From Microcystis wesenbergii NRERC-220 (GTDB lineage: Bacteria; Cyanobacteriota; Cyanobacteriia; Cyanobacteriales; Microcystaceae): DNA of 64,000 bases. The stretch covers positions 2,555,501 through 2,619,500 of the forward strand of contig NZ_JAVSJA010000001.1 of assembly GCF_032027425.1 (NCBI RefSeq), in the 5' to 3' direction. Positions 16,401 through 25,087 of the stretch are shown in pieces. The position numbers were made by a program, and so were the translations under genes. Under the pieces are notes generated by a model. The model saw nothing but the letters and a program-made list of their open reading frames with translations, was not told the DNA's origin and did not search any database. The stretch's first letter is position 1. The number at the start of each line of letters is the position of its first letter.

Positions 16401-18164
16401 ATGACTATTCCTCCTATCAATGAAAAAATTATCCGGCAAAATACCACCAATGCTTCCTATCAGCGCGGTCGGGATTATTACGATAGCGGTGCAGTTATTT
16501 CTCTTTGGCAACGGGGGCAAAACCTGCAAGCTTTAGTCCGTGGTAGTGAGGTTAAACCCTATCGAGTTGCTATCGCTTTTAACCAAGAAAACCTTGAGAA
16601 TATCTCCTGTTCCTGTCCCTACGATTATGAAGGTTGGTGTAAGCATATTGTGGCAGTTTTATTAACCTGTTCTCGTCAACCAGAATTAATTATCAAAAAA
16701 GCCTCTCTAGAGGAGTTATTGACACCAATCAATGAAAGTAAAATAAGAAAATTGCTTAATCATTTAGTGGCTAAACACCCAGAAATTATCGAGACAATTG
16801 ATAAGTTTTTAGTGCCAGCTACCCCAGTTAATAAAGCGGGAGGGAAGATAACTATTAATATCAAAGCTTATCGTAATACTGTCCGTAATGAACTGCGGCA
16901 ATCCCTGCGAGCGATCGAAGAAGATTACTACGAAGAAGATCCAATTTCTGATGAAATTTATGCCTTGGTGGATGAGGCCCAAGATTATTATCAAAAGGGC
17001 GAACCGGATAACGCGATCGCTATTTTGGAAGCAATTATTAGCGCCTGTATCGAGGAATGGGATGATTTAGAAGATTACGGTGCTGTTAATGATGATTTAA
17101 GTGCTAGAATCGATCGAGTTCTAACGGCAGCAATTTTAAGCAAGGAATTTAATCCCCAAGAAAATCAAGATTTAAGGGAAAAAATCGAGCAATGGCAGGA
17201 TGAATGGAGTGCCGATTTTGAGATGAGTTTAGCAGCCTTACAACAGGGATGGGACGATCCAGTTTTAGAGAAGATTTTACGGGGAGAATCGGATAATTTT
17301 TCAGAAATGTGGTCAGGGAATATACCCTATTATGCCCAAACATTGACCTCTATTCGCTTAGAAATTTTCGAGAAACAGGAAAAAGATCAGGAATATTTGA
17401 ATCTAGCTTTAGCTTCAGGACAAGTGGTAGAATACCTAACTAAGTTAGTCTATCTTGATCGCATTGACGAAGCGATTGCATCGGCAAAAAACATGATAAC
17501 TAAAAACGATGAAGCCTTCTTTTTTGCCAAAGCTTTACGCGATGAATCCGCACCAGAATCGGCCTTAATAATTGCCCGAACTGGTCTAAATTTTCCAGGT
17601 AATTATCATTATCAATTAGCTCTCTGGACAAGTGAACTAGCAGAATCTTTAGGGGATATAGATACAGCTTTGGCTGCTAGAATTAAGGCGTTTCAAGACC
17701 AACCGTCCTTCTCCCATTACCAAACAATTGAGTCTTTAGCGGGGGAAGATTGGCCCGATTTAAAATTAGACTTGTTAGATTACTTGCGCGAGTTTAGCGG
17801 TGGACGTTCCACAGAGGCTAAAATCGATATATTTCTCCACGAAAATTTAGTTAGAGATGCAATTAAAGTCGTTTCTGATAATTCCTATGTGCAGTCTCAC
17901 CTAATTTGGCGGATAATGGATGCGGCTGCTACCGTCGATCCTAACTGGGTGATCGATCGCGCACGTCCTCCTGCGGAAAAGATACTCGACGAAAAAAAGG
18001 CTGATCGCTACGAAGAAGCGATTAAATGGCTAAAAAAAGCTCGTAATGCCTTTTATATGTCGGGAAGACGAGAAGAATGGCAAACCTATCGAGAAAATTT
18101 AATTAAGGAACACGGACGCAAATCGAAATTTATGGGGTTATTTAAATATCAGGATTTACAATAA
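16401..18164 (+). CDS. SWIM zinc finger protein
   Basis: A 587-aa protein with a SWIM zinc finger at residues 70-82: C70-x-C72, seven residues, C80-x-H82 (ISCSCPYDYEGWCKHIVAVL). The rest is helical and repeat-like (about 160-560, TPR-like segments such as ALRDESAPESALIIARTGL), as in other bacterial SWIM proteins associated with SNF2-type helicases or protein assemblies. No helicase lies next to it here. The middle is rich in acidic residues. No enzyme motif is visible and the biological role is unknown; DNA or protein binding by the finger is inferred from the family. Confidence 0.82.
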   Translation: MTIPPINEKIIRQNTTNASYQRGRDYYDSGAVISLWQRGQNLQALVRGSEVKPYRVAIAFNQENLENISCSCPYDYEGWCKHIVAVLLTCSRQPELIIKKASLEELLTPINESKIRKLLNHLVAKHPEIIETIDKFLVPATPVNKAGGKITINIKAYRNTVRNELRQSLRAIEEDYYEEDPISDEIYALVDEAQDYYQKGEPDNAIAILEAIISACIEEWDDLEDYGAVNDDLSARIDRVLTAAILSKEFNPQENQDLREKIEQWQDEWSADFEMSLAALQQGWDDPVLEKILRGESDNFSEMWSGNIPYYAQTLTSIRLEIFEKQEKDQEYLNLALASGQVVEYLTKLVYLDRIDEAIASAKNMITKNDEAFFFAKALRDESAPESALIIARTGLNFPGNYHYQLALWTSELAESLGDIDTALAARIKAFQDQPSFSHYQTIESLAGEDWPDLKLDLLDYLREFSGGRSTEAKIDIFLHENLVRDAIKVVSDNSYVQSHLIWRIMDAAATVDPNWVIDRARPPAEKILDEKKADRYEEAIKWLKKARNAFYMSGRREEWQTYRENLIKEHGRKSKFMGLFKYQDLQ

Positions 18165-18271
18165 TTTAAGCTTCTAGCCGTCAGTTATCGGCTAGAATCA
18201 GGCTGTTTTTAGCTTGTAGAGTGGAAATTGTCCTAATCTTAGGCTTAGTGATATTTTGGGGCAAAGTGGAG

Positions 18272-18277
18272 TATAAT
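18272..18277 (+). promoter_or_regulatory. Possible -10 element of argZ
   Basis: A perfect TATAAT lies 61 bp before the ATG of the ArgZ-like gene. No good -35 hexamer sits at the expected distance, so this would be an activator-dependent promoter if real. I see no perfect GTA-N8-TAC NtcA box. Confidence 0.4.
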
Positions 18278-18337
18278 GGAAGATTGGTCTAAACTTATCT
18301 CCAGACTACTTATACTGAATATTCATTGTCAAAAAAT

Positions 18338-20449
18338 ATGACTGAAACTATTCGCTTTTTGATGTGTTCTCCCGATCATTACGATGTGGATTATGTGATT
18401 AATCCTTGGATGGAGGGCAACATTCACAAATCTTCCCAGGAAAAAGCTAGGCAACAATGGCAGCAGCTTTATCATGTTCTCAAAGATCGGGCGCTTGTGG
18501 ATTTAGTCCCACCAGAAAAAGGCTGGCCTGACATGGTTTTTACCGCTAATGCAGGTTTAGTTCTGGAAAAAACTGTCGTTCTCAGTCGCTTTTTACACAA
18601 AGAAAGACAGGGAGAAGAACCCTATTTTAAGCAGTGGTTTGAAGATAACGGTTTTACGGTTCACGAACTGCCAAAAGATTTACCCTTTGAAGGTGCAGGA
18701 GACGCATTATTAGATCGGGAAGGACGTTGGTTATGGGCAGGATATGGCTTCAGAACCGAGTTAGATTCCCACCCTTTAATCGCTAAATGGCTCGATATCG
18801 AGGTTTTATCCCTACGTTTAATCGATGAACGTTTCTATCACCTTGATACCTGTTTTTGTCCCCTTAGTGGCGGTTATCTACTCTACTATCCCGATGCTTT
18901 CGATGCCTATTCTAATCGGTTAATTGAGTTAAAAATTCCCGAAGAAAAACGCATTATCGTTGAAGAAGCCGATGCGGTTAACTTTGCTTGTAATGCAGTG
19001 AATATCGGTCAAGTAATCGTCATGAATAAAATTAGTGACGATTTACAATATAAGTTAGCGTCAAAAGGGTTTGAAGTGGTACAAACTCCCCTAACGGAGT
19101 TCTTAAAAGCAGGAGGAGCCGCTAAATGTTTAACCCTGCGTACCACCGAACCCTTAATTCCAGACCATCACGCTAATGTCACCATTGAAAGTCGCATTCT
19201 CCAGTTAGAAGGTCATCTGCTCGACGCGGGAATTATGAATAAAGCTCTCGATGTTGTGGTAGGAAATGGGGGCAGCTTCAAGGTTTTAAACTTCACCTTA
19301 GGGATTGAGCGCCAAAGTACCTCCTCGGCCGAAGTGCGCGTTTCTGCACCCTCTCACGAGGTAATGGAGGAGATCATGGTACAATTGATCGACCTCGGTG
19401 CGGCCGCTCGTCCTCAAGAAATCTGTGATGTCAATACCGCAGTGGTGGCACAAGATGGGGTCGCTCCCGATGATTTTTATGTCAGCACCATCTATCCCAC
19501 GGAAGTGCGGGTTAACTGTGAATGGGTGCGGGTGGAAAATCAACGCATGGATGCAGCCATCGTCGTCACTGAAAGTCCGGAAGGCAAAACGGCAAAATGT
19601 ACTCTGCTGCGGGATTTAAAAGCTGGCGATCGCGTCATGGTGGGAGTTGAGGGCATCCGTACTATCCGACAGGCGGAATCCAGGGAACAACGCAACAGCA
19701 CCCAGGAATTTACCTTTATGGGTGCGGGGGTTTCCAGCGAGCGCCGAGTCGAGTTAACCGTGGAGCAGATTGCCTGGGAAATGCGCCAAATTCGCGACCA
19801 GGGCGGTAAAGTGGTAGTAACGGCAGGTCCGGTGGTCATTCACACTGGAGGAGCGCAACATCTCTCCCGTTTAATCCGCGATGGTTACGTTCACGCTTTA
19901 CTGGGGGGAAATGCGATCGCAGTTCACGACATGGAACAGGCGATCATGGGTACTTCTTTAGGGGTAGATATGCAGAAAGGCATCCCCGTGCGCGGTGGCC
20001 ATCGTCACCACCTCAAGATTATCAACCTCATCCGTCGCCACGGCAGCATCGCTAAAGCTGTATCGGCCGGGGTATTGACAAAAGGTGTAATGTATGAATG
20101 CGTCAAGAATAATGTCCCCTTCAGTTTGGCCGGTTCAATTCGCGATGATGGTCCGCTTCCGGATACGGAGATGGATTTAATTAAATCACAGGAAGAATAT
20201 TCCCGCTTAATTCAAGGTGCAGACATGATTCTCATGCTCTCTAGTATGCTCCATTCCATCGGTGTGGGCAATATGACACCGGCGGGGGTGAAAATGGTCT
20301 GTGTTGATATTAACCCGGCCGTGGTGACAAAATTAAGCGATCGAGGTTCTGTAGAATCCGTCGGTATCGTCACCGATGTGGGTTTATTCCTGAGTCTGTT
20401 AACCCAACAGTTGGATAAGTTAACCCGTCCCTTGGTAGAAACGGTTTAA
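18338..20449 (+). CDS. argZ: Arginine dihydrolase / ornithine cyclodeaminase-like protein (ArgZ/AgrE)
   Basis: A 703-aa bifunctional protein. The N-terminal ~275 residues match the arginine-guanidine-removing enzyme of cyanobacteria, converting arginine to ornithine, CO2 and two ammonia. Key residues fall at the positions I recall for ArgZ: N22 (INPW), N71 (FTANAG), E118 (FEGAGD), H168 (FYHLD) and C264 (AAKCLTL). The C-terminal ~420 residues are the LOR/SDH-like TIGR00300 region, which in Nostoc AgrE converts ornithine to proline. The enzyme drives the cyanobacterial ornithine-ammonia cycle and cyanophycin nitrogen release. The ATG at 18338 is preferred over an upstream TTG at 18326. Confidence 0.9.
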   Translation: MTETIRFLMCSPDHYDVDYVINPWMEGNIHKSSQEKARQQWQQLYHVLKDRALVDLVPPEKGWPDMVFTANAGLVLEKTVVLSRFLHKERQGEEPYFKQWFEDNGFTVHELPKDLPFEGAGDALLDREGRWLWAGYGFRTELDSHPLIAKWLDIEVLSLRLIDERFYHLDTCFCPLSGGYLLYYPDAFDAYSNRLIELKIPEEKRIIVEEADAVNFACNAVNIGQVIVMNKISDDLQYKLASKGFEVVQTPLTEFLKAGGAAKCLTLRTTEPLIPDHHANVTIESRILQLEGHLLDAGIMNKALDVVVGNGGSFKVLNFTLGIERQSTSSAEVRVSAPSHEVMEEIMVQLIDLGAAARPQEICDVNTAVVAQDGVAPDDFYVSTIYPTEVRVNCEWVRVENQRMDAAIVVTESPEGKTAKCTLLRDLKAGDRVMVGVEGIRTIRQAESREQRNSTQEFTFMGAGVSSERRVELTVEQIAWEMRQIRDQGGKVVVTAGPVVIHTGGAQHLSRLIRDGYVHALLGGNAIAVHDMEQAIMGTSLGVDMQKGIPVRGGHRHHLKIINLIRRHGSIAKAVSAGVLTKGVMYECVKNNVPFSLAGSIRDDGPLPDTEMDLIKSQEEYSRLIQGADMILMLSSMLHSIGVGNMTPAGVKMVCVDINPAVVTKLSDRGSVESVGIVTDVGLFLSLLTQQLDKLTRPLVETV

Positions 20450-20465
20450 AACCCAAAATAGATAT

Positions 20466-20501
20466 CGGGTGGGTTACGCTTTGCTAACTCACCTATTTTT
20501 A
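20466..20501 (+). terminator. Rho-independent terminator of argZ
   Basis: GGTGGGTTA and TAACTCACC form a 9-bp stem (one G-T wobble) around CGCTTTGC, followed by TATTTTT. It begins 18 bp after the stop codon of the ArgZ-like gene. Confidence 0.7.
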
Positions 20502-20590
20502 TCGATATTTTCAACCAATTATCGGAGAAAATTTGCCCACTAGAGTCGCCCTAGCTTGCTTTCTTTTTCTATAATACTAAATCTGGTTAT

Positions 20591-20750
20591 TAAGTAGCTG
20601 GTTATAATTAAATTAAAAATGTGTTTTAGGTTTGATCGCCCCTTAGTACTAGGTTTGATTCATAGTAGGGTTGATTCATGAATCAACCCTACCCTTAGTC
20701 CCCCCTTGATAAGGGTGGTGTCTGATAATTTTTAACGCCTACCTACTTAA
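20591..20750. repeat. MITE-like repeat (AAGTAGCTGG...CCTACCTACTT), copy A
   Basis: About 160 bp opening with TAAGTAGCTGGTTATAATTA and closing with TTTTTAACGCCTACCTACTT. Related copies lie at 38861-39018 (inverted) and 53545-53674. The ends AAGTAGCTGG/CCTACCTACTT are imperfect inverted repeats. This copy holds a perfect 28-bp palindrome centred on TTGATTCATGAATCAA, flanked by GTAGGG and CCCTAC. Confidence 0.75.
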
Positions 20751-20790
20751 AGACTGATTATTTATTCCCTTTTTTGCATGAGTGCATGAG

Positions 20791-20825
20791 CAGAAAACGG
20801 GTTTCTCGGAGAAACCCGTTTTCTG
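20791..20825. repeat. 35-bp near-perfect palindrome
   Basis: CAGAAAACGGGTTTCTC, a central G and GAGAAACCCGTTTTCTG pair along 17 bp. It lies 61 bp before the kinase gene. It could stop transcription coming from argZ or be a REP-type element. Confidence 0.7.
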
Positions 20826-20885
20826 TGCGTTACTCAACGGATTTAGTATAATAGGGGTTAATCTTCCCACACTTGTCAAACGGCT

Positions 20886-22844
20886 ATGAGTCTCTGTCTC
20901 AATCCCGATTGTTCGCACCAAAACACCCCCACGGATAAATTCTGTCATAAGTGCGGTTCTCAATTACTGCTCAGAGAACGTTATCGAGCGCTAAAATTAA
21001 TCGGTCAAGGGGGTTTTGGTAAAACATTTCAAGCGATAGATGAGGATAAACCTTCAAAACCCTATTGTGTGATTAAACAATTTTTCCCGTCAGCACAGGG
21101 AACAGGAACTTTACAAAAAGCAGCAGAATTATTTAAAGAAGAAGCGATTCGTTTAGATAGTTTGGGAAGATACCCACAAATCCCCGAACTTTACGCCTAT
21201 TTTACCGGTAATGACGGGCGACAATATCTCGTGCAGGAATATATCGAAGGACAAAATCTCGAACAAGAATTAAAACAGGAAGGAGTATTTAATGAAGCCA
21301 AAATTAAACATCTTTTGTCAGAGATTTTACCGATTCTAGAATTTATTCATAGTAAACAAGTAATTCATCGCGACATTAAACCCGAAAATATTATTCGCAG
21401 AAAAAGCGATAATAAATTGATTTTAGTGGACTTTGGAGCGGCAAAATTTGTCAGTCCTTTAAATCGTTCCATGACAGGAACAATTATCGGTTCTGCGGAA
21501 TACATCGCACCAGAACAGGGGAACGGGAAAGCAGTTAATGCCAGTGATTTGTATAGTTTGGGTGTAACTTGCCTTTATTTATTAACAGGAATATCTCCCT
21601 TTGATTTATTCGATGGGGGGGAACACCAATGGGTATGGCGACAGTGGTTGGTTAATAATCCTGTTAGTAATGATTCAGGGAATATTCTGGATAAATTAAT
21701 CGAGTTTGGTACAAAAAAACGCTATCAATCTGCCTCGGAAGTGTTGCAAGCTTTGCAGATAAAAACATCAGTCTCTATACCCCAGACAACTATTACACAA
21801 ACTCCCCCATCTATTCAGCTTAAAAGTGCCAAAGGAATCGATTATCGGAACTTAGAGGATTTACTGAAACGGCAGCAATGGAAAGAAGCGGACGAGGAAA
21901 CTGCGAACTTGGTACGAAAAGTAACTAATCGTGTCAAAGACTGGTTAAGAGATGAAGATATACAGAAATTTCCCTGCGAGGATTTGCGAACTATTGACCA
22001 ATTATGGGTTTATTACAGTAACGGAAAATTTGGCTTTTCTGTGCAGGGGCAAATCTATCGAGAAATCGGTGGCATGGAAGAATATAATGAAAGAAATTGG
22101 GATATTTTTGGCAGTTTGGTAGGCTGGCAAAAAAATAATAGTTGGAATTGGCAAGATATTAATTATAGTTGGCAAGCACCTCAAGGTCATTTGCCGCTAA
22201 TACGCTACGGTTATAAGGGAGAAGGAAGTTATATTATCTATCATCTAACCTCAAGAATATTTGTTTGTCAGACTTCTAGTCACCAGATTATTAATCAAAA
22301 ACAACCTGTAGCAACAATTATTCAACCTCCCATTATTTCCGTTCCTCAAACTCCCCCATCTATCCAGCTTAAAAGCGCCAAAGGAATCGATTATCGGAAC
22401 TTAGAAGATTTATTGAAACGGCAGCAATGGAAGGAAGCGGACATAATAACTTTTGAAACTATGCTGAGAATTTGTAACAGACATGGATTTTTAAGAGTTA
22501 AAGATATAGATATTTTCCCTTGTGAAGACTTACAAATAATTGATCAATTATGGTTAAACTATAGCCAAGAAAAATTTGGCTTTTCGATTCAAAAACAAAT
22601 ATTTGATCAGCTTGATAATGGTCAACAATATAATGATAAGCTCTGGGATGACTTCGGTTTGATTATAGGATGGCGAAAGGAGAATAAAAACATTAGATAC
22701 GACAGGGCTATTTTCGATATAAATGCACCTAGAGGACATCTACCATGCCGAATCTTTGATTTGTGGAATTGGGGAGGAGTTGGTGGTGGAACTGGGTCTT
22801 TATTTTATTCTCTCGCGTCGAGACTTGCAAAATGTAAAATCTAA
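20886..22844 (+). CDS. Ser/Thr protein kinase with zinc ribbon and two GUN4 domains
   Basis: A 652-aa protein. Residues 1-30 form a zinc ribbon (C4, C9, C20, C23). Residues about 34-295 are a Hanks-type kinase with GQGGFGKT (40-47), K64, HRDIKPEN (161-168) and DFG (182-184), all catalytic residues present. Two GUN4 domains follow, each opening with SAKGIDYRNLEDLLKRQQWK (about 315 and 495). GUN4 binds porphyrins and activates Mg-chelatase in tetrapyrrole synthesis; kinase-GUN4 fusions are known in cyanobacteria and have mostly unknown targets. The two GUN4 copies share nearly identical openings but diverge later. A TATAAT at 20847 is a possible -10. Confidence 0.9.
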   Translation: MSLCLNPDCSHQNTPTDKFCHKCGSQLLLRERYRALKLIGQGGFGKTFQAIDEDKPSKPYCVIKQFFPSAQGTGTLQKAAELFKEEAIRLDSLGRYPQIPELYAYFTGNDGRQYLVQEYIEGQNLEQELKQEGVFNEAKIKHLLSEILPILEFIHSKQVIHRDIKPENIIRRKSDNKLILVDFGAAKFVSPLNRSMTGTIIGSAEYIAPEQGNGKAVNASDLYSLGVTCLYLLTGISPFDLFDGGEHQWVWRQWLVNNPVSNDSGNILDKLIEFGTKKRYQSASEVLQALQIKTSVSIPQTTITQTPPSIQLKSAKGIDYRNLEDLLKRQQWKEADEETANLVRKVTNRVKDWLRDEDIQKFPCEDLRTIDQLWVYYSNGKFGFSVQGQIYREIGGMEEYNERNWDIFGSLVGWQKNNSWNWQDINYSWQAPQGHLPLIRYGYKGEGSYIIYHLTSRIFVCQTSSHQIINQKQPVATIIQPPIISVPQTPPSIQLKSAKGIDYRNLEDLLKRQQWKEADIITFETMLRICNRHGFLRVKDIDIFPCEDLQIIDQLWLNYSQEKFGFSIQKQIFDQLDNGQQYNDKLWDDFGLIIGWRKENKNIRYDRAIFDINAPRGHLPCRIFDLWNWGGVGGGTGSLFYSLASRLAKCKI

Positions 22845-22914
22845 GGATTACAGGCGTAGGTGGGGTGTTTTGATCTCTTCTCTCGCGTCGAGACTTGTAA
22901 AATGTAACATATAA
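22845..22914 (+). repeat. Duplicated C-terminal tail of the GUN4-kinase gene
   Basis: The last 27 bp or so of the kinase gene (TCTCTCGCGTCGAGACTTGC then AAAATGTAA) recur about 71 bp downstream at 22881-22908 with small changes, encoding LASRLVKCNI versus LASRLAKCKI. This looks like the stub of a third GUN4 unit or a slipped duplication. Confidence 0.65.
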
Positions 22915-22958
22915 AGGTAACAGCCAATTTTTAAGAATTGTATCGGAGGGAAAACCAA

Positions 22959-23153
22959 ATGCTAGAAATTAACAAAAACTATGTATTAGACAAGGATCAA
23001 AAGCCGATTGCCGTTCAGATTCCCATTGCTGAATTTGAAAAAATCGAAGAAATCCTAGAGAATTACGGACTAGGAAAACTCATCGAAGAAGTTGAAAATG
23101 ATCAAATCCTAGACAAAGAAAAAGCCTGGCAATACTGCCGGTATATACTGTAA
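22959..23153 (+). CDS. Orphan Phd/RelB-like antitoxin
   Basis: A 64-aa frame, MLEINKNYVLDKDQKPIAVQ, then IPIAEFEKIEEILENYGLGK and an acidic C-terminal segment. This is the common cyanobacterial antitoxin type with a short N-terminal beta hairpin and a long helix (Q-x-P-I-A-E-F-E-K-I-E-E) that accompanies RelE-type toxins. TCGGAGGG lies 7-13 bp before the ATG, a strong ribosome-binding site that fixes the start. The C-terminus ends earlier than usual (KAWQYCRYIL), and no RelE frame follows, so it is probably an orphan or decaying antitoxin. Confidence 0.7.
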   Translation: MLEINKNYVLDKDQKPIAVQIPIAEFEKIEEILENYGLGKLIEEVENDQILDKEKAWQYCRYIL

Positions 23154-23202
23154 AATCTATTTTATAGAAGTCTATAAAGAAATTGGCTAAATTACAATAT
23201 AA

Positions 23203-23523
23203 ATGCCTTATTTAAATCCCAATGCGACAATCCCACCAGCTAAATTAACCCGGTATTTGCTAGTTTTACAACCCAAAGATGATAAATCAGGCTTTCTGGC
23301 ACAAGCGGGATATAATTTAGACAACTGGCAGGTATTGGAACAAGATTTAAGACGTATTCTTCTCAACGAGGCCACCTTAAATAAACAAACAAAGTTCGGT
23401 GATATTTATGAAATTAAAGGACTTTTACAAGGGGTGAACGGGATAAACTTACGAGTCTCTACTTATTGGATTATCGACTCACTTACGAAAGAAACAAGAT
23501 TTGTGACTTTATTACCAGATTAA
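23203..23523 (+). CDS. DUF6883 domain protein
   Basis: The 106-aa protein fits DUF6883: LNPNATIPPAKLTRYLLVLQ at the start, then DDKSGFLAQAGYNLDNWQVL and the closing STYWIIDSLTKETRFVTLLP with the W-I and (R/K)-(F/L)-VT-x-x-P elements. DUF6883 occurs as a free-standing protein next to DUF4926 and as a C-terminal module of bacterial polymorphic toxins. Here it is followed after 12 bp by DUF4926, so the two form a pair. A toxin-immunity or TA role is possible but not shown. Confidence 0.78.
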   Translation: MPYLNPNATIPPAKLTRYLLVLQPKDDKSGFLAQAGYNLDNWQVLEQDLRRILLNEATLNKQTKFGDIYEIKGLLQGVNGINLRVSTYWIIDSLTKETRFVTLLPD

Positions 23524-23535
23524 AAGAGTTAGACT

Positions 23536-23772
23536 ATGAAATTTGATATGTTTTCCGAAGTTCAATTAACCGAAGATTTGCCAGAATCTAATTTGTCTCG
23601 TGGCACTCACGCGATTATCGTGGATTATTGTCCTCGACCCGAAGGCCAAGAGGATGGCTATGTTTTAGAAGTGTTAAATAATCAGGGAAAAGCCTATACA
23701 GTTATCGCTGTAGAAGTTTCCAAGATTGAATCGATTCAAAATCTTAAACAGGATGAATTGCAAATTATATAA
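23536..23772 (+). CDS. DUF4926 domain protein
   Basis: The 78-aa beta-rich protein matches DUF4926: MFSEVQLTEDLPESNLSRGT, then HAIIVDYCPRPEGQEDGYVL and EVLNNQGKAYTVIAVEVSKI. The family is a small SH3-like barrel (V-L-T-x-D-x-P-x-x-x-L-x-x-G-x-x-G/A) commonly encoded next to DUF6883, as here. It is presumed to be the partner of that protein. The short spacing suggests co-translation. Confidence 0.8.
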   Translation: MKFDMFSEVQLTEDLPESNLSRGTHAIIVDYCPRPEGQEDGYVLEVLNNQGKAYTVIAVEVSKIESIQNLKQDELQII

Positions 23773-23930
23773 TTCTGTTATTCTTTTTTTATGTATGTCC
23801 CCAGGGATGACGACTGTTTTCAGTTTGTTACTCTCAAGCGCCAATGAAATATTTACCGTCCGCTCTTTGGTGAAAGTTGAATAAGTTAAAATCAAAGAGA
23901 ATATCCCTATCGCTACAATTTTAATTATCG

Positions 23931-24923
23931 ATGAATCTCCTGAAAGATAGTAAAAAAATTCGTTTTATTGACCTCTTTTCTGGTTTGGGAGGGTTTCGAG
24001 TCGCTATTGAACAAGTTTGTCGCCAACAAAACTTAGAATCTGATTGTGTTTTTTCCTGTGATATAGATAAACACGCTCGGTCAATTTATCACGCTAATTT
24101 TGGCGACCAACCCCGGGGAGATATTACCGAAATTGCTGCCCTAGATATTCCCAATCACGATATTTTAATGGCGGGATTTCCCTGTCAACCCTTTAGTATT
24201 TGTGGTGATTTAAAGGGGTTTGAAGATACCAGAGGCACGCTATTTTTTGAGATTGCCCGTATTTTAAAAGCCAAACAACCCGCAGCATTTATTCTGGAAA
24301 ATGTCAAGCAATTGCAGGGACATCAACAGGGAAAAACCTTAGAAGTTATTCTCGATACTTTGCAAGATTTAGATTACTATACCGATTATCGGGTTTTGAA
24401 TGCGCTTAATTTTGGTTTACCGCAAAAACGGGAACGGATTTTTATCGTTGGTTTCCGAGAATTGCGGGGTTTTATCTGGCCAAAACCGGCTTTATCTAGA
24501 ACAAGTTTAACGGAAATCTTAGAGGAAAATGTCTCGGATTTTTATTATGCTTCCGAAAGAATTCAAAAAAGTCGCTTCCTGAAAAGAGAGGGAAAAAAAC
24601 CTTATAGTGAACCGACTATCTGGCACGAAAATAAAGGAGGTAATGTGAGTGCTTATCCCTATTCCTGTGCCTTGCGAGCAGGAGCATCCTATAATTATTT
24701 GTTAGTGGATGGGAAAAGACGCTTAACAGCAAGAGAAATGCTACGTTTACAAGGTTTTCCCGATAATTATCAAATTGTCGGCAGTTATCAAACTATGCGA
24801 AAATTAACGGGTAATAGTGTGGCAATTCCCTGTGTGGCTGCTGTGGTTAATTCTGCGATCAATTCTTTGTTAAATCTTTATCCAGCTTCAGGGCAGCGGG
24901 GAGCTTTTTTCAGTGATCAGTAA
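23931..24923 (+). CDS. DNA (cytosine-5) methyltransferase
   Basis: A 330-aa C5 methyltransferase. Motif I is FIDLFSGLGGFRVAIEQV, motif IV with the catalytic Cys is GFPCQPFSICGDLKGF, motif VI is FILENVKQL, motif VIII is LPQKRERIFIVGF, motif IX is REMLRLQGFPDNY and motif X is GNSVAIPCV. All are intact. The target recognition region between VIII and IX is short (about 50-70 residues), and the recognition site cannot be read from it. No restriction endonuclease gene is adjacent, so this is an orphan enzyme or half of a decayed system. The last residues (ASGQRGAFFSDQ) run into the CAGTGATCAG repeats, so the C-terminus may have been altered. Confidence 0.9.
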   Translation: MNLLKDSKKIRFIDLFSGLGGFRVAIEQVCRQQNLESDCVFSCDIDKHARSIYHANFGDQPRGDITEIAALDIPNHDILMAGFPCQPFSICGDLKGFEDTRGTLFFEIARILKAKQPAAFILENVKQLQGHQQGKTLEVILDTLQDLDYYTDYRVLNALNFGLPQKRERIFIVGFRELRGFIWPKPALSRTSLTEILEENVSDFYYASERIQKSRFLKREGKKPYSEPTIWHENKGGNVSAYPYSCALRAGASYNYLLVDGKRRLTAREMLRLQGFPDNYQIVGSYQTMRKLTGNSVAIPCVAAVVNSAINSLLNLYPASGQRGAFFSDQ

Positions 24924-24986
24924 ACAGTAATCAGTAATCAGTGAACTGATAACTCGCATCTGATCACTGATCACTGATAACTGATT
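24924..24986. repeat. Short tandem repeats (CAGTAATCAGTGATCA type)
   Basis: Repeated CAGTAATCAGTGAACTGATA and GATCACTGATCACTGATAAC strings that form an imperfect palindrome between the methyltransferase and ilvA genes. They are related to the runs at 9417-9440 and 51341-51372. Confidence 0.6.
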
Positions 24987-25087
24987 CAAGTCTGATGGCT
25001 GATCGCATCTTTATTGCTAATCGGACCGACGATGATCTATTCTGGATCCTAGCCCGACTCGCGAATCCCCACCGCCAAAAAAGAATA

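Noticed and set aside
18240-18300. NtcA binding site upstream of argZ
   Set aside because: No GTA-N8-TAC was found at a useful distance from the TATAAT.
22723-22914. 63-codon frame after the GUN4-kinase
   Set aside because: It begins inside the kinase gene in another frame and only covers the duplicated tail; treated as a repeat, not a gene.
24995-25087. N-terminal extension of ilvA (31 residues)
   Set aside because: The translated segment shows no resemblance to threonine deaminases and begins in the tandem-repeat border; the Met at 25088 matches the family.
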